Assembly (NCBI RefSeq): GCF_900089835.1
Contig: NZ_OANU01000091.1
Location: 1-43,026 of the forward strand
Direction: 5' to 3'
Source: Vibrio thalassae
GTDB lineage: Bacteria > Pseudomonadota > Gammaproteobacteria > Enterobacterales > Vibrionaceae
Length of the DNA: 43,026 nt
Below, piece by piece: positions 8,358-16,851 of the stretch (its first letter is position 1; each line of letters starts with the position of its first letter). The notes under the pieces were generated by a model. It worked only from the letters and a program-made list of their open reading frames with translations. It was not told the DNA's origin and ran no database searches. Position numbers and translations under genes: made by a program.

Positions 8358-9023
8358 ATGAACGTTAAACAAGTGCCTTTTAGCGCAGAAGATAGAGCGG
8401 CATTAGCCAATTATTTCAGAGTTGCTGACACCATCGCAGACCTAATCGGTCCACATTGTGAAGTCGTCATCCACTCTTTTGAGAGCTTAGAAAATGCTGT
8501 CGTTAAAATCGTCAATGGTCATCATACAGGTCGAAAAATTGGCTCACCGATTACCGATTTAGGTTTACGAATGTGGCGTGCTTTTGAAGAAACCGGAGAA
8601 GTTTCTCCTAAAAGTTACTTCACCAATGCCGCCGATGGTTCGTTATTAAAATCAACGACGTGCGTTTTAGCAGGTCCAAATAATAAGGCCATTGGGATGC
8701 TTTGCATCAACATGAATTTATCGTTCCCTTTCCCAGAGATCATCAAAACCTTGATGCCTCAGTGCTCAAACTCACAGACATTAGTCCACGAGAACTTTAG
8801 TAACAATGCCAATGACGTCATCGCCCAAGCGCTGACTGCGGCCATCGCTGAAGTTGACCAAAACAGTGCGATTACCACAAAAGGTAGAAATAAAGCGATT
8901 ACGCGCTGTTTGTTTGACAACGGCATCTTTGAATTAAAGGAAACGACGACACAAGTATCTGAGCAACTTGGAATCAGTCGACAGGCGGTTTACAAGTTCA
9001 TCCGAGAATTTAAATCTGAATAA
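8358..9023 (+). CDS. YheO/DauR-type PAS-HTH transcriptional regulator
   Basis: The 221-aa protein has an N-terminal PAS-like YheO domain (residues about 12-125; [32 protein letters not shown], then [15 protein letters not shown]). A C-terminal HTH_22-type domain ends in [19 protein letters not shown]. DauR, the D-arginine utilisation repressor of Pseudomonas, has this architecture, and such proteins usually control adjacent amino acid catabolism genes. Here the next gene is ridA, 22 bp downstream, followed by a cystine-type symporter, so cystine or a related amino acid is a plausible effector. GTTTAC inverted repeats upstream are candidate operators. Confidence 0.88.
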   Translation: MNVKQVPFSAEDRAALANYFRVADTIADLIGPHCEVVIHSFESLENAVVKIVNGHHTGRKIGSPITDLGLRMWRAFEETGEVSPKSYFTNAADGSLLKSTTCVLAGPNNKAIGMLCINMNLSFPFPEIIKTLMPQCSNSQTLVHENFSNNANDVIAQALTAAIAEVDQNSAITTKGRNKAITRCLFDNGIFELKETTTQVSEQLGISRQAVYKFIREFKSE

Positions 9024-9045
9024 AATTAATAATCAGGAGTTTACA

Positions 9046-9429
9046 GTGAAACAAATTATCGCCACAGAAAAAGCGCCAGCAGCAATCGGTCCTTACTCTC
9101 AAGGTACCATTTACGGCGACGTAGTGTATACCTCTGGACAATTACCTCTTGTCCCAGAAACGATGCAATTTGTAGAAGGTGGAATCAAAGAACAAGCTAA
9201 GCAGTCTCTAGAAAACCTTAAAGCGGTTTTAGAAGAGAGCGGCGCAGGACTGGACACCGTGATTAAGACCACGTGTTTCCTCTCAGATATGGAAAACTTC
9301 TCAGCTTTCAACGAAGTCTATACCGAAGTATTTGGGACGGAAAACGCACCAGCTCGTTCGTGTGTTGAAGCAGCAAGATTACCAAAAGATGCCTTGGTTG
9401 AAATCGAAGCCATTGCTCACAAGAAATAA
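9046..9429 (+). CDS. ridA: RidA-family enamine/imine deaminase
   Basis: RidA hydrolyses reactive 2-aminoacrylate and related enamines that escape PLP enzymes such as serine, threonine or cysteine lyases, releasing keto acid and ammonia. The product has 127 aa, the standard size. It shows [20 protein letters not shown] at the N-terminus, TSGQLPLVP, and the terminal signature [20 protein letters not shown] containing the catalytic Arg. The GTG at 9046 is chosen because a CAGGAG site sits 8 bp upstream and it gives the canonical N-terminus ([13 protein letters not shown]); the longer frame starting at 8968 overlaps the preceding gene. Placement beside a sulfur amino acid transporter and PLP lyase suggests clean-up of aminoacrylate. 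Confidence 0.95.
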   Translation: MKQIIATEKAPAAIGPYSQGTIYGDVVYTSGQLPLVPETMQFVEGGIKEQAKQSLENLKAVLEESGAGLDTVIKTTCFLSDMENFSAFNEVYTEVFGTENAPARSCVEAARLPKDALVEIEAIAHKK

Positions 9430-9454
9430 CCATGGGGAACAATAGGAGTATCTC

Positions 9455-10867
9455 ATGAGTCTTACATTTATAGCGTTATGCGTCTTGTTTTTAGGATTTT
9501 ACGCCGTCCTAGCAAACTTTAAAAAGCAAAAGAAGACCTTTAACTTCCGAGTACTGAGTGCGTTGGTCGCCGGTCTGTTGTTTGGTGGTGCCATCCAGTT
9601 GGTCTTAGGGTTTGGTAACGAAACAACGACAGGTTTTGCGGAATTCATTTCTATTTTCGGCAAAGGCTACATCAAGCTTCTACAAATGATTGTTATCCCA
9701 CTCGTCTTCGTCGCGATGATCTCATCAATCATGAATGTGGATGGCAGTGGCGCCCTCTCTAAAATTGCTCCGAAAATTATCGGTATTCTCATTTTCACGG
9801 TAGCAATTTCTGCAGTCGTTGGTATCGCAAGCATCTATATCTTCGGAATCGATGCGAATGCACTAGTCAGCACCATAGGCACAAACAGCGCGATAGAAGC
9901 ACGTGGTAACAACCTAATTGCGACTCAAGATGCCATGGCAAGCAGCGGTCTTTCAGGCCTAGTATTGTCTATCATTCCTGCAAACATCTTTGACATGCTA
10001 ACGGGCTCGCAAAGAACATCAACGCTATCGACTGTTCTGTTTGGTATGTTCCTAGGCTATAGCATTCTACAAGTTAAAAAGCGTAAGCCTGAGAAAGTAC
10101 AGAGCTTTGTTGATTTCATCAATGCGGCAAAAGAAGTGGTACTATCCATGGTTCGTGAAATCTTGAAGCTAACGCCATACGGTGTATTTGCGCTGATGAC
10201 CACGTTCATGATGACTAACGACCTGTTCGCTCTTGCTGAAATGGGCCGCTTCCTAATCGCAAGCTACGTGGCTATTGCGGTCATGTTTGTCATCCACTTC
10301 GTTATGGTGTCAATGTTCGGTCTATCGCCAGCGAAATTCGCGAAGAAGTCATGGCCTGTTCTTGTGTTTGGTTTCGGTTCGCGTTCGAGTATGGCTGCTA
10401 TCCCTCTAAACGTAGAGACGCAAACACAGCGCCTAGGTGTTGACGAAGAAACTGCAAACATGTCAGCGACATTTGGTACCAGTATTGGCCAAAACGGTTG
10501 TGCAGGTATCTACCCAGCTATGCTGGCGATTATGGCAGCGCAAGTCATGGGTATGCCTGTTGACTTAAGCTTCCTCATCCAACTTGTCGCGGTCATTGCC
10601 ATTGCCTCTTTCGGTATCGCAGGTGTTGGTGGCGGTGCAACCTTTGCAGCGGTTGCTGTACTGACTATCATGGGCTTAGACATCACTGTTGTTGCTATCT
10701 TGGTATCGATTGAAGCGCTAATCGACATGGCACGTACGGCACTGAACATCTCTGGTTCAATGTTGTCTGGTGTCGTCACTGCGAAGAAAAATGGCACACT
10801 TGACTTAGAACAATACAACGCTGAAGGCACAGCAACGCCAACAAAAGAAAGCGAAGCGATTGTTTAA
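9455..10867 (+). CDS. tcyP: L-cystine symporter, TcyP (YdjN)-like DAACS family
   Basis: The 470-aa inner-membrane transporter belongs to the dicarboxylate/amino acid:cation symporter family, with about eight helices plus re-entrant loops. N-terminal features match TcyP: a first helix with LFLGFYAVLANFKKQKKTFN, then FGKGYIKLLQMIVIPLVFVA. The substrate-site region includes FGFGSRSSMAAIPLNVET, FGTSIGQNGCAGIYPAM near 345 and DMARTALNISGSM near 430. TcyP imports L-cystine in E. coli and Bacillus. A GGAG site precedes the ATG, 25 bp after ridA, so the two are likely co-transcribed. The regulator, RidA and CoA-disulfide-reductase-like gene around it support a cystine role. Confidence 0.88.
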   Translation: MSLTFIALCVLFLGFYAVLANFKKQKKTFNFRVLSALVAGLLFGGAIQLVLGFGNETTTGFAEFISIFGKGYIKLLQMIVIPLVFVAMISSIMNVDGSGALSKIAPKIIGILIFTVAISAVVGIASIYIFGIDANALVSTIGTNSAIEARGNNLIATQDAMASSGLSGLVLSIIPANIFDMLTGSQRTSTLSTVLFGMFLGYSILQVKKRKPEKVQSFVDFINAAKEVVLSMVREILKLTPYGVFALMTTFMMTNDLFALAEMGRFLIASYVAIAVMFVIHFVMVSMFGLSPAKFAKKSWPVLVFGFGSRSSMAAIPLNVETQTQRLGVDEETANMSATFGTSIGQNGCAGIYPAMLAIMAAQVMGMPVDLSFLIQLVAVIAIASFGIAGVGGGATFAAVAVLTIMGLDITVVAILVSIEALIDMARTALNISGSMLSGVVTAKKNGTLDLEQYNAEGTATPTKESEAIV

Positions 10868-10886
10868 CGTCTTATAGTAATAATAC

Positions 10887-10910
10887 GAGCACCCTACAGG
10901 GTGCTCTTTT
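10887..10910 (+). terminator. Intrinsic terminator after tcyP
   Basis: GAGCACCC (10887-10894), loop TACA, GGGTGCTC (10899-10906), then TTTT. It lies 20 bp past the symporter stop and 23 bp before the next ATG, so transcription of the flavoprotein gene is probably attenuated relative to tcyP or has its own promoter. Confidence 0.8.
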
Positions 10911-10933
10911 CAGTCTTATTTTAGGTAATAGTT

Positions 10934-12256
10934 ATGAAAGTTGTAGTGGTTGGCGGTAACGCTGCTGGAATGAGTTTTGCGGCAAAATATAAGCGAAATC
11001 AACCAAGTGACGATGTCATTGTGATAGAAAAACGTGATTACATCTCATTTGGTGGCTGTGGCCTTCCGTATTTTGCAGGGGGCTTTTTTGACGACACTGA
11101 ACGCATGATTTCAAGAACGCCAGAACAAGCAATCGCATCTGGACTCGACGTTCGTCTCAATAGTGAAGTGATCTCATTAAGTACGACTGAAAAACAGATC
11201 AGCGTTCGTCAAAATGGCACAGATGCGCTGATGGGCTACGACAAGCTTATCATCTGCTCAGGTGCTCGCCCAATCGTGCCACCATTTGGAGAATACAATC
11301 CAGAAAATGTCTACACGCTGACGAGTCAAGAAGATGGTCTGGCGGTAAAAGAAGCGTTTAAAGACAACTCTAAGCAACGAGTTTGTATTATTGGTGCTGG
11401 GTTCATTGGTTTAGAAGTGTTCGACGCGGCGCATATGCTAGGCAAAGAAGTGACTATCGTTGAGCGTGAAAATACCATCATGAGCCGTCAGTTTAGCCCT
11501 GAAATGATTGAGGTTGTAGAAACAGCCGTGCGCGAATCTGGCGCAATCTTAAAGACAGGTTGCAGCGTAAGCGCTATTCGCGATACACAAGATGGCAGCT
11601 ATATCGTCGCAACTGACAACGGTGATATTGAAGCAGACATTGTCATTCTTTCTCTTGGTTTCAAACCAAATACCGAAGCGTTCAATCTACCAAAAGCGGC
11701 GAATGGCGCACTATTAGTTGACGAGTTTGGAAGCACAAACGATGAGCACATTTATGCAGTTGGTGACTGCGCTGTTGCTCACCATATGGCACTAGGTCAG
11801 TCTGTCTATGTTCCTCTCGCGACTACCGCTAACAAACAGGCTCGTATGATGGCCGACCATTTAGCAGGTAAGGACACTTACTTAAACGGCTTCTTAGGTT
11901 CATCTTGCTTGAAAGTTCTCGATTACGAACTGGCGTGTACTGGCGTTTCCGAGATGATGGCCAAAGAGCACGGGTTGGAAATTAAGACATCAACCATCCA
12001 AGATAAAAACCAGACCGACTATTACCCTGGACAAGAAGACATCAAAATTAAACTGGTGTACGAGCCGACAAGCAACATTCTACTTGGTGGCGAGATCATT
12101 GGTAAGAAAGGGGCTGTTGGACGCATCAATGCACTGGCTGTCGCCATCACTGCTAAAATGACGACACAACAATTAGGATATTTGGATTTCTGCTACGCAC
12201 CTCCATTCGCAAGAACATGGGACGCCCTTAACGTAGCAGGCAACGTTGCCAAGTAA
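10934..12256 (+). CDS. CoA-disulfide reductase-like FAD/NAD(P)-dependent oxidoreductase
   Basis: The 440-aa protein is a class III pyridine-nucleotide-disulfide oxidoreductase. The FAD-binding motif is VVVGGNAAGMSFAAKY at residues 3-18. A single redox Cys at 42 lies in YISFGGCGLPYFAGG, the hallmark of CoA-disulfide reductases, NADH oxidases and persulfide reductases. The NAD(P) site is IIGAGFIGLEV near 151, a second FAD motif is HIYAVGDCAVAHH, and a dimerisation domain follows from about 320. No rhodanese domain is fused. It probably reduces CoA disulfide, a persulfide or a related thiol product. Beside a cystine importer this fits disulfide or sulfane sulfur handling, but H2O2- or water-forming NADH oxidase activity is also possible. 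Confidence 0.85.
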   Translation: MKVVVVGGNAAGMSFAAKYKRNQPSDDVIVIEKRDYISFGGCGLPYFAGGFFDDTERMISRTPEQAIASGLDVRLNSEVISLSTTEKQISVRQNGTDALMGYDKLIICSGARPIVPPFGEYNPENVYTLTSQEDGLAVKEAFKDNSKQRVCIIGAGFIGLEVFDAAHMLGKEVTIVERENTIMSRQFSPEMIEVVETAVRESGAILKTGCSVSAIRDTQDGSYIVATDNGDIEADIVILSLGFKPNTEAFNLPKAANGALLVDEFGSTNDEHIYAVGDCAVAHHMALGQSVYVPLATTANKQARMMADHLAGKDTYLNGFLGSSCLKVLDYELACTGVSEMMAKEHGLEIKTSTIQDKNQTDYYPGQEDIKIKLVYEPTSNILLGGEIIGKKGAVGRINALAVAITAKMTTQQLGYLDFCYAPPFARTWDALNVAGNVAK

Positions 12257-12264
12257 CCAATAAG

Positions 12265-12291
12265 AAAAAGCGAGGGTCTCCTCGCTTTTTT
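12265..12291 (+). terminator. Intrinsic terminator after the flavoprotein gene
   Basis: AAAAAGCGAG (12265-12274) pairs with CTCGCTTTTT (12281-12290) around a 6-nt loop, ending in a T-run. It closes the regulator-ridA-tcyP-reductase group. Confidence 0.88.
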
Positions 12292-12674
12292 CATTATTGT
12301 CGCGCGAACATGAATTCGTCTAGAAACACGATTGTTCCAGTTCTCATCGCTAGCACTGCACTCGCGGTATGCTATCCATGCACATACATAGAAAGTCGAT
12401 GTGCTCTCGCTCGATAGACTAGGAAAACCGACTTTGACAGGTCAGACCCACCTGGTACCAATAGCACAACCATCCAGCATTGAAGTTGTCGCTAGCAATA
12501 CGGTATCAGCCTACTTTTGGATGTGGTTAACTTCTCTAAAGACACCCACTTCCTCGCCAATGCTAATGACGTTGAGTCCACAGAAAAACAAACCAATCGT
12601 CACGACAAAAATCAAGATTTGAACCTAAAGAAGTAATTCCCTATAAAGCGCCTCCTGTTTCAAATAACACTAGG
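12292..12674 (+). other. Gap holding a probable gene fossil
   Basis: This 380-bp stretch has no intact gene but reads like broken coding sequence. From ATG 12310 a frame gives MNSSRNTIVPVLIASTALAV, which resembles a signal peptide or membrane anchor, and soon stops. A second frame runs through KPTLTGQTHLVPIAQPSSIE to a TGA at 12620. A third opens after a TAG and ends FSKDTHFLANANDVESTEKQ...LNLKK at 12636. Successive frames carrying ordinary residue composition suggest frameshifts in one ancestral gene. I do not recognise the family; a membrane-anchored periplasmic protein is a guess. Confidence 0.35.
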
Positions 12675-12686
12675 GTGGCACTTGTC

Positions 12687-13289
12687 ATGCAAAAGCTTAT
12701 CGATTCTTTACACTCTCAAGGCTATTACATTTGGGATGACTTTCTATCTCCTGAACAAGTAGATGCGCTTAAAGATTGCCTGCCTGAAAACTGGAAAAAA
12801 GCCTGCATCGGTCGTAATGACGACGTGATGCGCGAAAGTGCCATTCGCAGCGACAAAATCTGTTGGCTCTCTAGCGATCTTGGGGAACCAGTACAACAGT
12901 TTCTGAGTAAAATGGAAGTGATTCGCCAAGCTGCGAATCAAAACTTTTTCTTGGGCTTATTTGAATACGAGGCACACTTTGCCAAGTATGAAAAAGGTGA
13001 CTTCTACCAAAAGCACTTAGATTGTTTTCGTGGTAATGAGAATCGCCGTTTAACGACAGTGTTCTACATGAACGATGAATGGACAGAGCAAGATGGCGGT
13101 GATTTAGTCGTCTACGACTTAGATGACAATGAGCTAACACGAATCAAACCAAAATCAGGTCGCTTGTTTGTGTTCTTCTCCGAGCAGTTCCCTCACGAAG
13201 TGCTGCCAACCCAACGCGAGCGTTTTAGTATCGCAGGCTGGTTTAGAATCAATGGCGTGAAAGATAACGTATTAGACATTGCCCGCTAA
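12687..13289 (+). CDS. 2-oxoglutarate/Fe(II)-dependent dioxygenase, prolyl-hydroxylase-like
   Basis: The 200-aa protein has the double-stranded beta-helix of the P4H/SM-20-like group. Iron ligands are visible as HxD in FYQKHLDCF (about residue 113) and the distal His in EQFPHEVLP (about 170). The 2-oxoglutarate-binding Arg is in RFSIAGWFRIN. YDLDDNELTRIKPKSGRLFVF supplies the typical GRLVxF strand. Bacterial relatives hydroxylate protein residues or small molecules; the target is unknown. I chose ATG 12687 because AGGGTGG lies a suitable distance upstream; a GTG four codons earlier is possible. It stands alone between the cystine-type module and the putative sulfonate island. Confidence 0.85.
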   Translation: MQKLIDSLHSQGYYIWDDFLSPEQVDALKDCLPENWKKACIGRNDDVMRESAIRSDKICWLSSDLGEPVQQFLSKMEVIRQAANQNFFLGLFEYEAHFAKYEKGDFYQKHLDCFRGNENRRLTTVFYMNDEWTEQDGGDLVVYDLDDNELTRIKPKSGRLFVFFSEQFPHEVLPTQRERFSIAGWFRINGVKDNVLDIAR

Positions 13290-13528
13290 ATGTCACTGTC
13301 AACTAAGTAGTCGATGAACAGGAACGCTGCTATCTACAAGCAACGTTCTCTCATCAGTTTTTGACTCGTTGTTTGAATCTGGCTATATGCCACATGGCAA
13401 CTTTTTTTGATTAATTTCTGAACACTAACCATTTAGCGAACGCTACCTCTTTCTTACTTGCCGCAGCCATTGAGCCATCAACCTAAACTTATCTATCGAC
13501 TTGAAGCTAACTTTCTAATTCAGGTTGA

Positions 13529-14638
13529 CTAAAGAAAACTGAATCCATCTTGACAAAGCTCCACCACCTCACCTCGAGCAATCGATTGCTGCGCTGCTAA
13601 TCCGAGAACGACGGCTTTTAGACCATCATCAACAGTGACCTCAACTGACTGTTTACCCATTACTGCTCGGAGAAATTTTTCATGTTGATAAAAAGTCGAC
13701 CCGTTGTGGTCTCCAGCTTCCAATAAAGAGGAATCCACCGGTACGTCAATTTCAGTTGGTCCCTTTGGTATCCGAGGACTGATAATCACTTTGGGTACCG
13801 GGGAGGCTCCAAGCTCAGCTGTTGGCCAAAAGCGTGTCGGACCAGGAATCAAACACTCAAGTTTCCCTTTGTCCCCAACCACGCTGATTTCTTCTTGATA
13901 ACGAGCCCCCTCAGCAAACATACACAACTCTAACAGAGCTCGCGTTCCATCATCAAAATCGACTATCACCAGAGCGTTATCTAAAATGTCAGACCTTTGA
14001 CCTTGATAAACCTCATCTAAATGGTTCACAGCTTGGCTACCTGAAGCAAATACACGTACCGGATTTTTGTTGCTTAGAAAGCGCATCAAATCAAAGAAAT
14101 GACAGCACTTCTCCACCAATGTTCCACCAGTCTTATCGTTGAAACGATTCCAATTACCCACCTTGGTTAAAAACGGGAATCGGTGCTCCTTGATAGAAAT
14201 GATACATGGCTTACCTATAGCATTCTCATTTAGCTTTTGCACCAGTGTTTGTACTGGCGGCATGTATCGGTACTCCATTGCCACCCAGACAGGGGCAGGA
14301 TGAGATTGAATTGCTAGCCTGAGACGATGGACATGGTCTAAATTGGTACAAATAGGCTTTTCAACCAAAATGGGTATGGATGTCGACTCCATAAGATAAA
14401 GTAACTGGTCAGCATGCTGAAAGTTTGGCGTAGCAATAACTAACGCATCCAATTTTGAACTCGCTAACATTGCCTCTAAACTCACGAAGGTCTCCGCCGT
14501 TGGTGCTAATCGTTTGGCAGCCTGCAACATCATTTCATCTGGATCGGCTAATGCTACTATCTCTGCGCCCTCTAAGAGCTGAATATTACGAATATGCTCT
14601 TGCGCCATCATGCCGCACCCTAATAATCCGTATTGCAT
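13529..14638 (-). CDS. Gfo/Idh/MocA-family oxidoreductase; candidate NAD-dependent sulfoquinovosidase
   Basis: The 369-aa protein has an N-terminal Rossmann domain (GLLGCGMMAQEHIRNIQ at residues 4-20), the family EKP motif (ILVEKPICTNLDH near 96), and the C-terminal substrate domain with EYRYMPPV, KEHRFPF, NRFNDKTGGTLVEKCCHFFD (lysine and tandem histidine region) and GDHNGSTFYQHEKFLRA. Most relatives are NAD(P)-dependent sugar or inositol dehydrogenases. Families GH109 and GH188 use this fold with bound NAD+ to hydrolyse glycosides, and GH188 members act on sulfoquinovosides. The neighbouring sulfo-SMO-like genes, with no GH31 sulfoquinovosidase in the window, make that role attractive but unproven. 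The AAGGTAATAAACG before the ATG includes a modest ribosome site. It follows the GntR gene on the same strand. Confidence 0.8.
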   Translation of the reverse strand: MQYGLLGCGMMAQEHIRNIQLLEGAEIVALADPDEMMLQAAKRLAPTAETFVSLEAMLASSKLDALVIATPNFQHADQLLYLMESTSIPILVEKPICTNLDHVHRLRLAIQSHPAPVWVAMEYRYMPPVQTLVQKLNENAIGKPCIISIKEHRFPFLTKVGNWNRFNDKTGGTLVEKCCHFFDLMRFLSNKNPVRVFASGSQAVNHLDEVYQGQRSDILDNALVIVDFDDGTRALLELCMFAEGARYQEEISVVGDKGKLECLIPGPTRFWPTAELGASPVPKVIISPRIPKGPTEIDVPVDSSLLEAGDHNGSTFYQHEKFLRAVMGKQSVEVTVDDGLKAVVLGLAAQQSIARGEVVELCQDGFSFL

Positions 14639-14754
14639 CGTTTATTACCTTTTCTATATTGAAAATTAATATTTCTCGTACACATAGCAGATGAGATAAA
14701 GAATAAGTGACTAACTCCCTTTCTATTATTTTGAAGCTAGTGTAATAGTTCTAG

Positions 14755-15480
14755 CTAAGACCAACGTGCCGCATATCTAGCCGCCTTCGGATCAAACCAA
14801 GTAAGTGATACCTCTTCAACTACGTTATGATTGGACCACCCCAAACGTTCTACCATTCCACAGCACGCGCCCTCTGCTAGGGGAAATGCATCTACCGTCC
14901 AATCTGGAACATACCCTAGTGTTATGAAGTCTTGAATACGAGAAATCCAGAAACCAAACTCTTCTCGGTAATGGAAGTAAAGTGATTCATGTAACTCATT
15001 AGCAGTTATGTGTTCTCGATGCTCTGAAGAGATCCATATCTCTTCGATAGCGACTGGACGTTGATTTAATTTTCTCAACCGGCGAAAACGCCACAACGGA
15101 GTATCAAGTTTTGTCAAATTTAGCTTTTCCGCTATATTCGGAGACGATAATTTGGATACCGACAATACATCGGCCGATGGTATACCACCTCCATCCAATA
15201 ATTCGAGACGAAAAAATTGGTAAATGGTATCTCCCGAGCTCGCTACTTTTACGTAAGTCCCAGAGCCCTGTCTTCTCTCAACCAGTCCCTCGTTCTCCAA
15301 CTGAGTCAAAGCTTTTCTCAACGTTCCAACCGCAACGCCAAGCTTCCTCGCTAACTCAACCTCAGTAGGTAGCCGCTCACCGGGCAGCCAATGTCCTGCA
15401 ACAATTTCTCGGTTCAGCAATTCACTAATTTGGATAAATAAGGGTAGCCTTTTCGGCTTTATGTGGTTTGTCAAATTCAC
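14755..15480 (-). CDS. GntR-family (HutC/UTRA) transcriptional regulator
   Basis: The 241-aa protein has an N-terminal winged HTH (residues 12-78; PLFIQISELLNREIVAGHWL, PGERLPTEVELARKLGVAVG, LRKALTQLENEGLVERRQGS, GTYV). A UTRA ligand-binding domain follows (about 95-238; WRFRRLRKLNQRPVAIEEIW, ending in EEVSLTWFDPKAARYAARW). It is divergent from the monooxygenase-led operon, with 213 bp between them containing GATACAA inverted repeats. UTRA domains bind sugars, sugar phosphates or small acids. The sulfo-SMO cluster of Agrobacterium is, to my memory, also controlled by a GntR-type protein (SmoD), so it is likely the local repressor sensing the sulfonate or a derivative. Confidence 0.92.
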   Translation of the reverse strand: MNLTNHIKPKRLPLFIQISELLNREIVAGHWLPGERLPTEVELARKLGVAVGTLRKALTQLENEGLVERRQGSGTYVKVASSGDTIYQFFRLELLDGGGIPSADVLSVSKLSSPNIAEKLNLTKLDTPLWRFRRLRKLNQRPVAIEEIWISSEHREHITANELHESLYFHYREEFGFWISRIQDFITLGYVPDWTVDAFPLAEGACCGMVERLGWSNHNVVEEVSLTWFDPKAARYAARWS

Positions 15481-15693
15481 ATCCTGATATATAAACCTAA
15501 ATATTACATATAGTTAGTTAAAATTCAATCGCTATTGATACAACAATCATTTACTTTTGATAATTGTATCACTATTATAAATATTTACAAATGATTCACT
15601 ATTCATTCACATACAAAATCTTTATCCCCGAGGATTCGTGTCGCCAATTTGGGCGGTATTAGAAGATAGAAAATTATCAATTGGAGTAGAACA
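15481..15693. promoter_or_regulatory. Divergent promoter region with GATACAA inverted repeats
   Basis: TTGATACAA (15535-15543) and TTGTATCA (15564-15571) are inverted copies; extended, GATACAAnnATC is shared by both arms with 20 bp between the 8-mers. The AT-rich surroundings include several TATAAT-like hexamers. HutC-type GntR proteins bind palindromes of this general size, so these are candidate operators for the adjacent regulator, controlling itself and the monooxygenase operon. Confidence 0.5.
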
Positions 15694-16851
15694 ATGAGTG
15701 TTGTGCCAGTTAAAAGCCAAGATTTAGATGCGTTAGAGGTTTCTTGGTTTGCACCAATCTGCAGTGATGACTATCAATTTTTGGGCGTTCCCGACGGCAC
15801 GCTCCGAAGTAACTGGGAGCACACCAGTGACATCTTGTTGAATGCAGACAAGCATGGATTCCGTAATATTCTTTGTCCATCGTCTTACCAGGTAGGACAA
15901 GATACGCTAACGTTCGCCTCTGCTGTCGCACCTTTGACTAAAAATATTAACCTACTAGCAGCAATAAGGTGCGGTGAGCTCCACCCTGCGATGCTTGCCA
16001 GGACCGTTGCGACTCTGGATCATATTTTGAAAGGACGTTTAACCCTAAACATCATCTCATCGGATTTTCCGGGTCAATCAGAGGACAGTAAATACCGTTA
16101 CCAACGGTCCAAAGAAGTCGTAGAGATTCTGCGCCAAGCTTGGACTCAAGATGAAATAAACTACGACGGTCAGATATATCAGCTCAAAGGGTTATCGACA
16201 GATCCTGTGCGTCCTTATCAGCAAAATGGAGGTCCGCTGCTTTATTTCGGAGGATACTCTCCTGATGCTATCGAACTGTGCGCATCAGAATGTGACGTTT
16301 ACCTAATGTGGCCAGAAACTGAGGACAACATTGCGTTAAGAATGAGAAATGTCGCTGAAGTAGCGGAACGCCATAATCGAGTGCTTGATTACGGATTGCG
16401 TGTGCACATGATTGTAAGAGATACAGAGCAAGAGGCAAAAGAATACGCCGAGTATATCGTGTCTAAATTAGACGATGGTATAGGTCAGACTATCAAAAAC
16501 CGCGCGCTAGATTCAACGAGCCTTGGCGTTTCGTTGCAAAGCGACCAGCGCAATAACTCAGACCAATTTGGATATACAGAGCCTAATCTATGGACTGGTG
16601 TTGGCCGCGCTCGTTCAGGCTGTGGTGCGGCACTTGTTGGCAGTGTGGATCAGGTCCTTAGCAAAATAGAGCGCTACCAAAAAATGGGTATCAGATCGTT
16701 TATTTTCTCTGGGTACCCACACAAGGATGAGTGCGACATCGTAGGCACTAAAATTATTCCTGAGTTAAAAACGTGTTCACTACCTCATGAATATGGTCGT
16801 GTTCCGAATTCAGTACCAGCTACGCCGCTTGGAGTAGGAGAGCGAAAGTAA
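15694..16851 (+). CDS. SsuD/SmoC-like FMNH2-dependent sulfonate monooxygenase
   Basis: This is a 385-aa bacterial-luciferase-like (LLM) TIM barrel. The closest remembered pattern is the alkanesulfonate monooxygenase group: LEVSWFAPICSDD at the start, FASAVAPLTKNINLLAAIRC, ARTVATLDHILKGRLTLNII, FGGYSPDAIELCASECDVYL followed by MW, the Arg/His pair in LRVHMIVRDTEQEA that corresponds to the SsuD active site, and WTGVGRARSGCGAALVGS near 305. These enzymes use FMNH2 and O2 to oxidise the carbon next to sulfur, releasing sulfite and an aldehyde. The adjoining aldo/keto reductase and flavin reductase point to SmoC, which converts sulfoquinovose to 6-oxoglucose. A GGAG site precedes the ATG. It overlaps the next gene (TAATG). 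Confidence 0.85.
   Translation: MSVVPVKSQDLDALEVSWFAPICSDDYQFLGVPDGTLRSNWEHTSDILLNADKHGFRNILCPSSYQVGQDTLTFASAVAPLTKNINLLAAIRCGELHPAMLARTVATLDHILKGRLTLNIISSDFPGQSEDSKYRYQRSKEVVEILRQAWTQDEINYDGQIYQLKGLSTDPVRPYQQNGGPLLYFGGYSPDAIELCASECDVYLMWPETEDNIALRMRNVAEVAERHNRVLDYGLRVHMIVRDTEQEAKEYAEYIVSKLDDGIGQTIKNRALDSTSLGVSLQSDQRNNSDQFGYTEPNLWTGVGRARSGCGAALVGSVDQVLSKIERYQKMGIRSFIFSGYPHKDECDIVGTKIIPELKTCSLPHEYGRVPNSVPATPLGVGERK

Noticed and set aside
8968..9045. Longer RidA start overlapping the YheO-type regulator
   Set aside because: It adds 26 residues unlike any RidA and lies in another gene; the GTG at 9046 has a good ribosome site and gives the standard 127 aa.
9111..9311. Antisense open frames within ridA, tcyP, the 603-aa PLP gene and dctM
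   Set aside because: They mirror strongly coding genes, lack ribosome sites and show no recognisable motifs.
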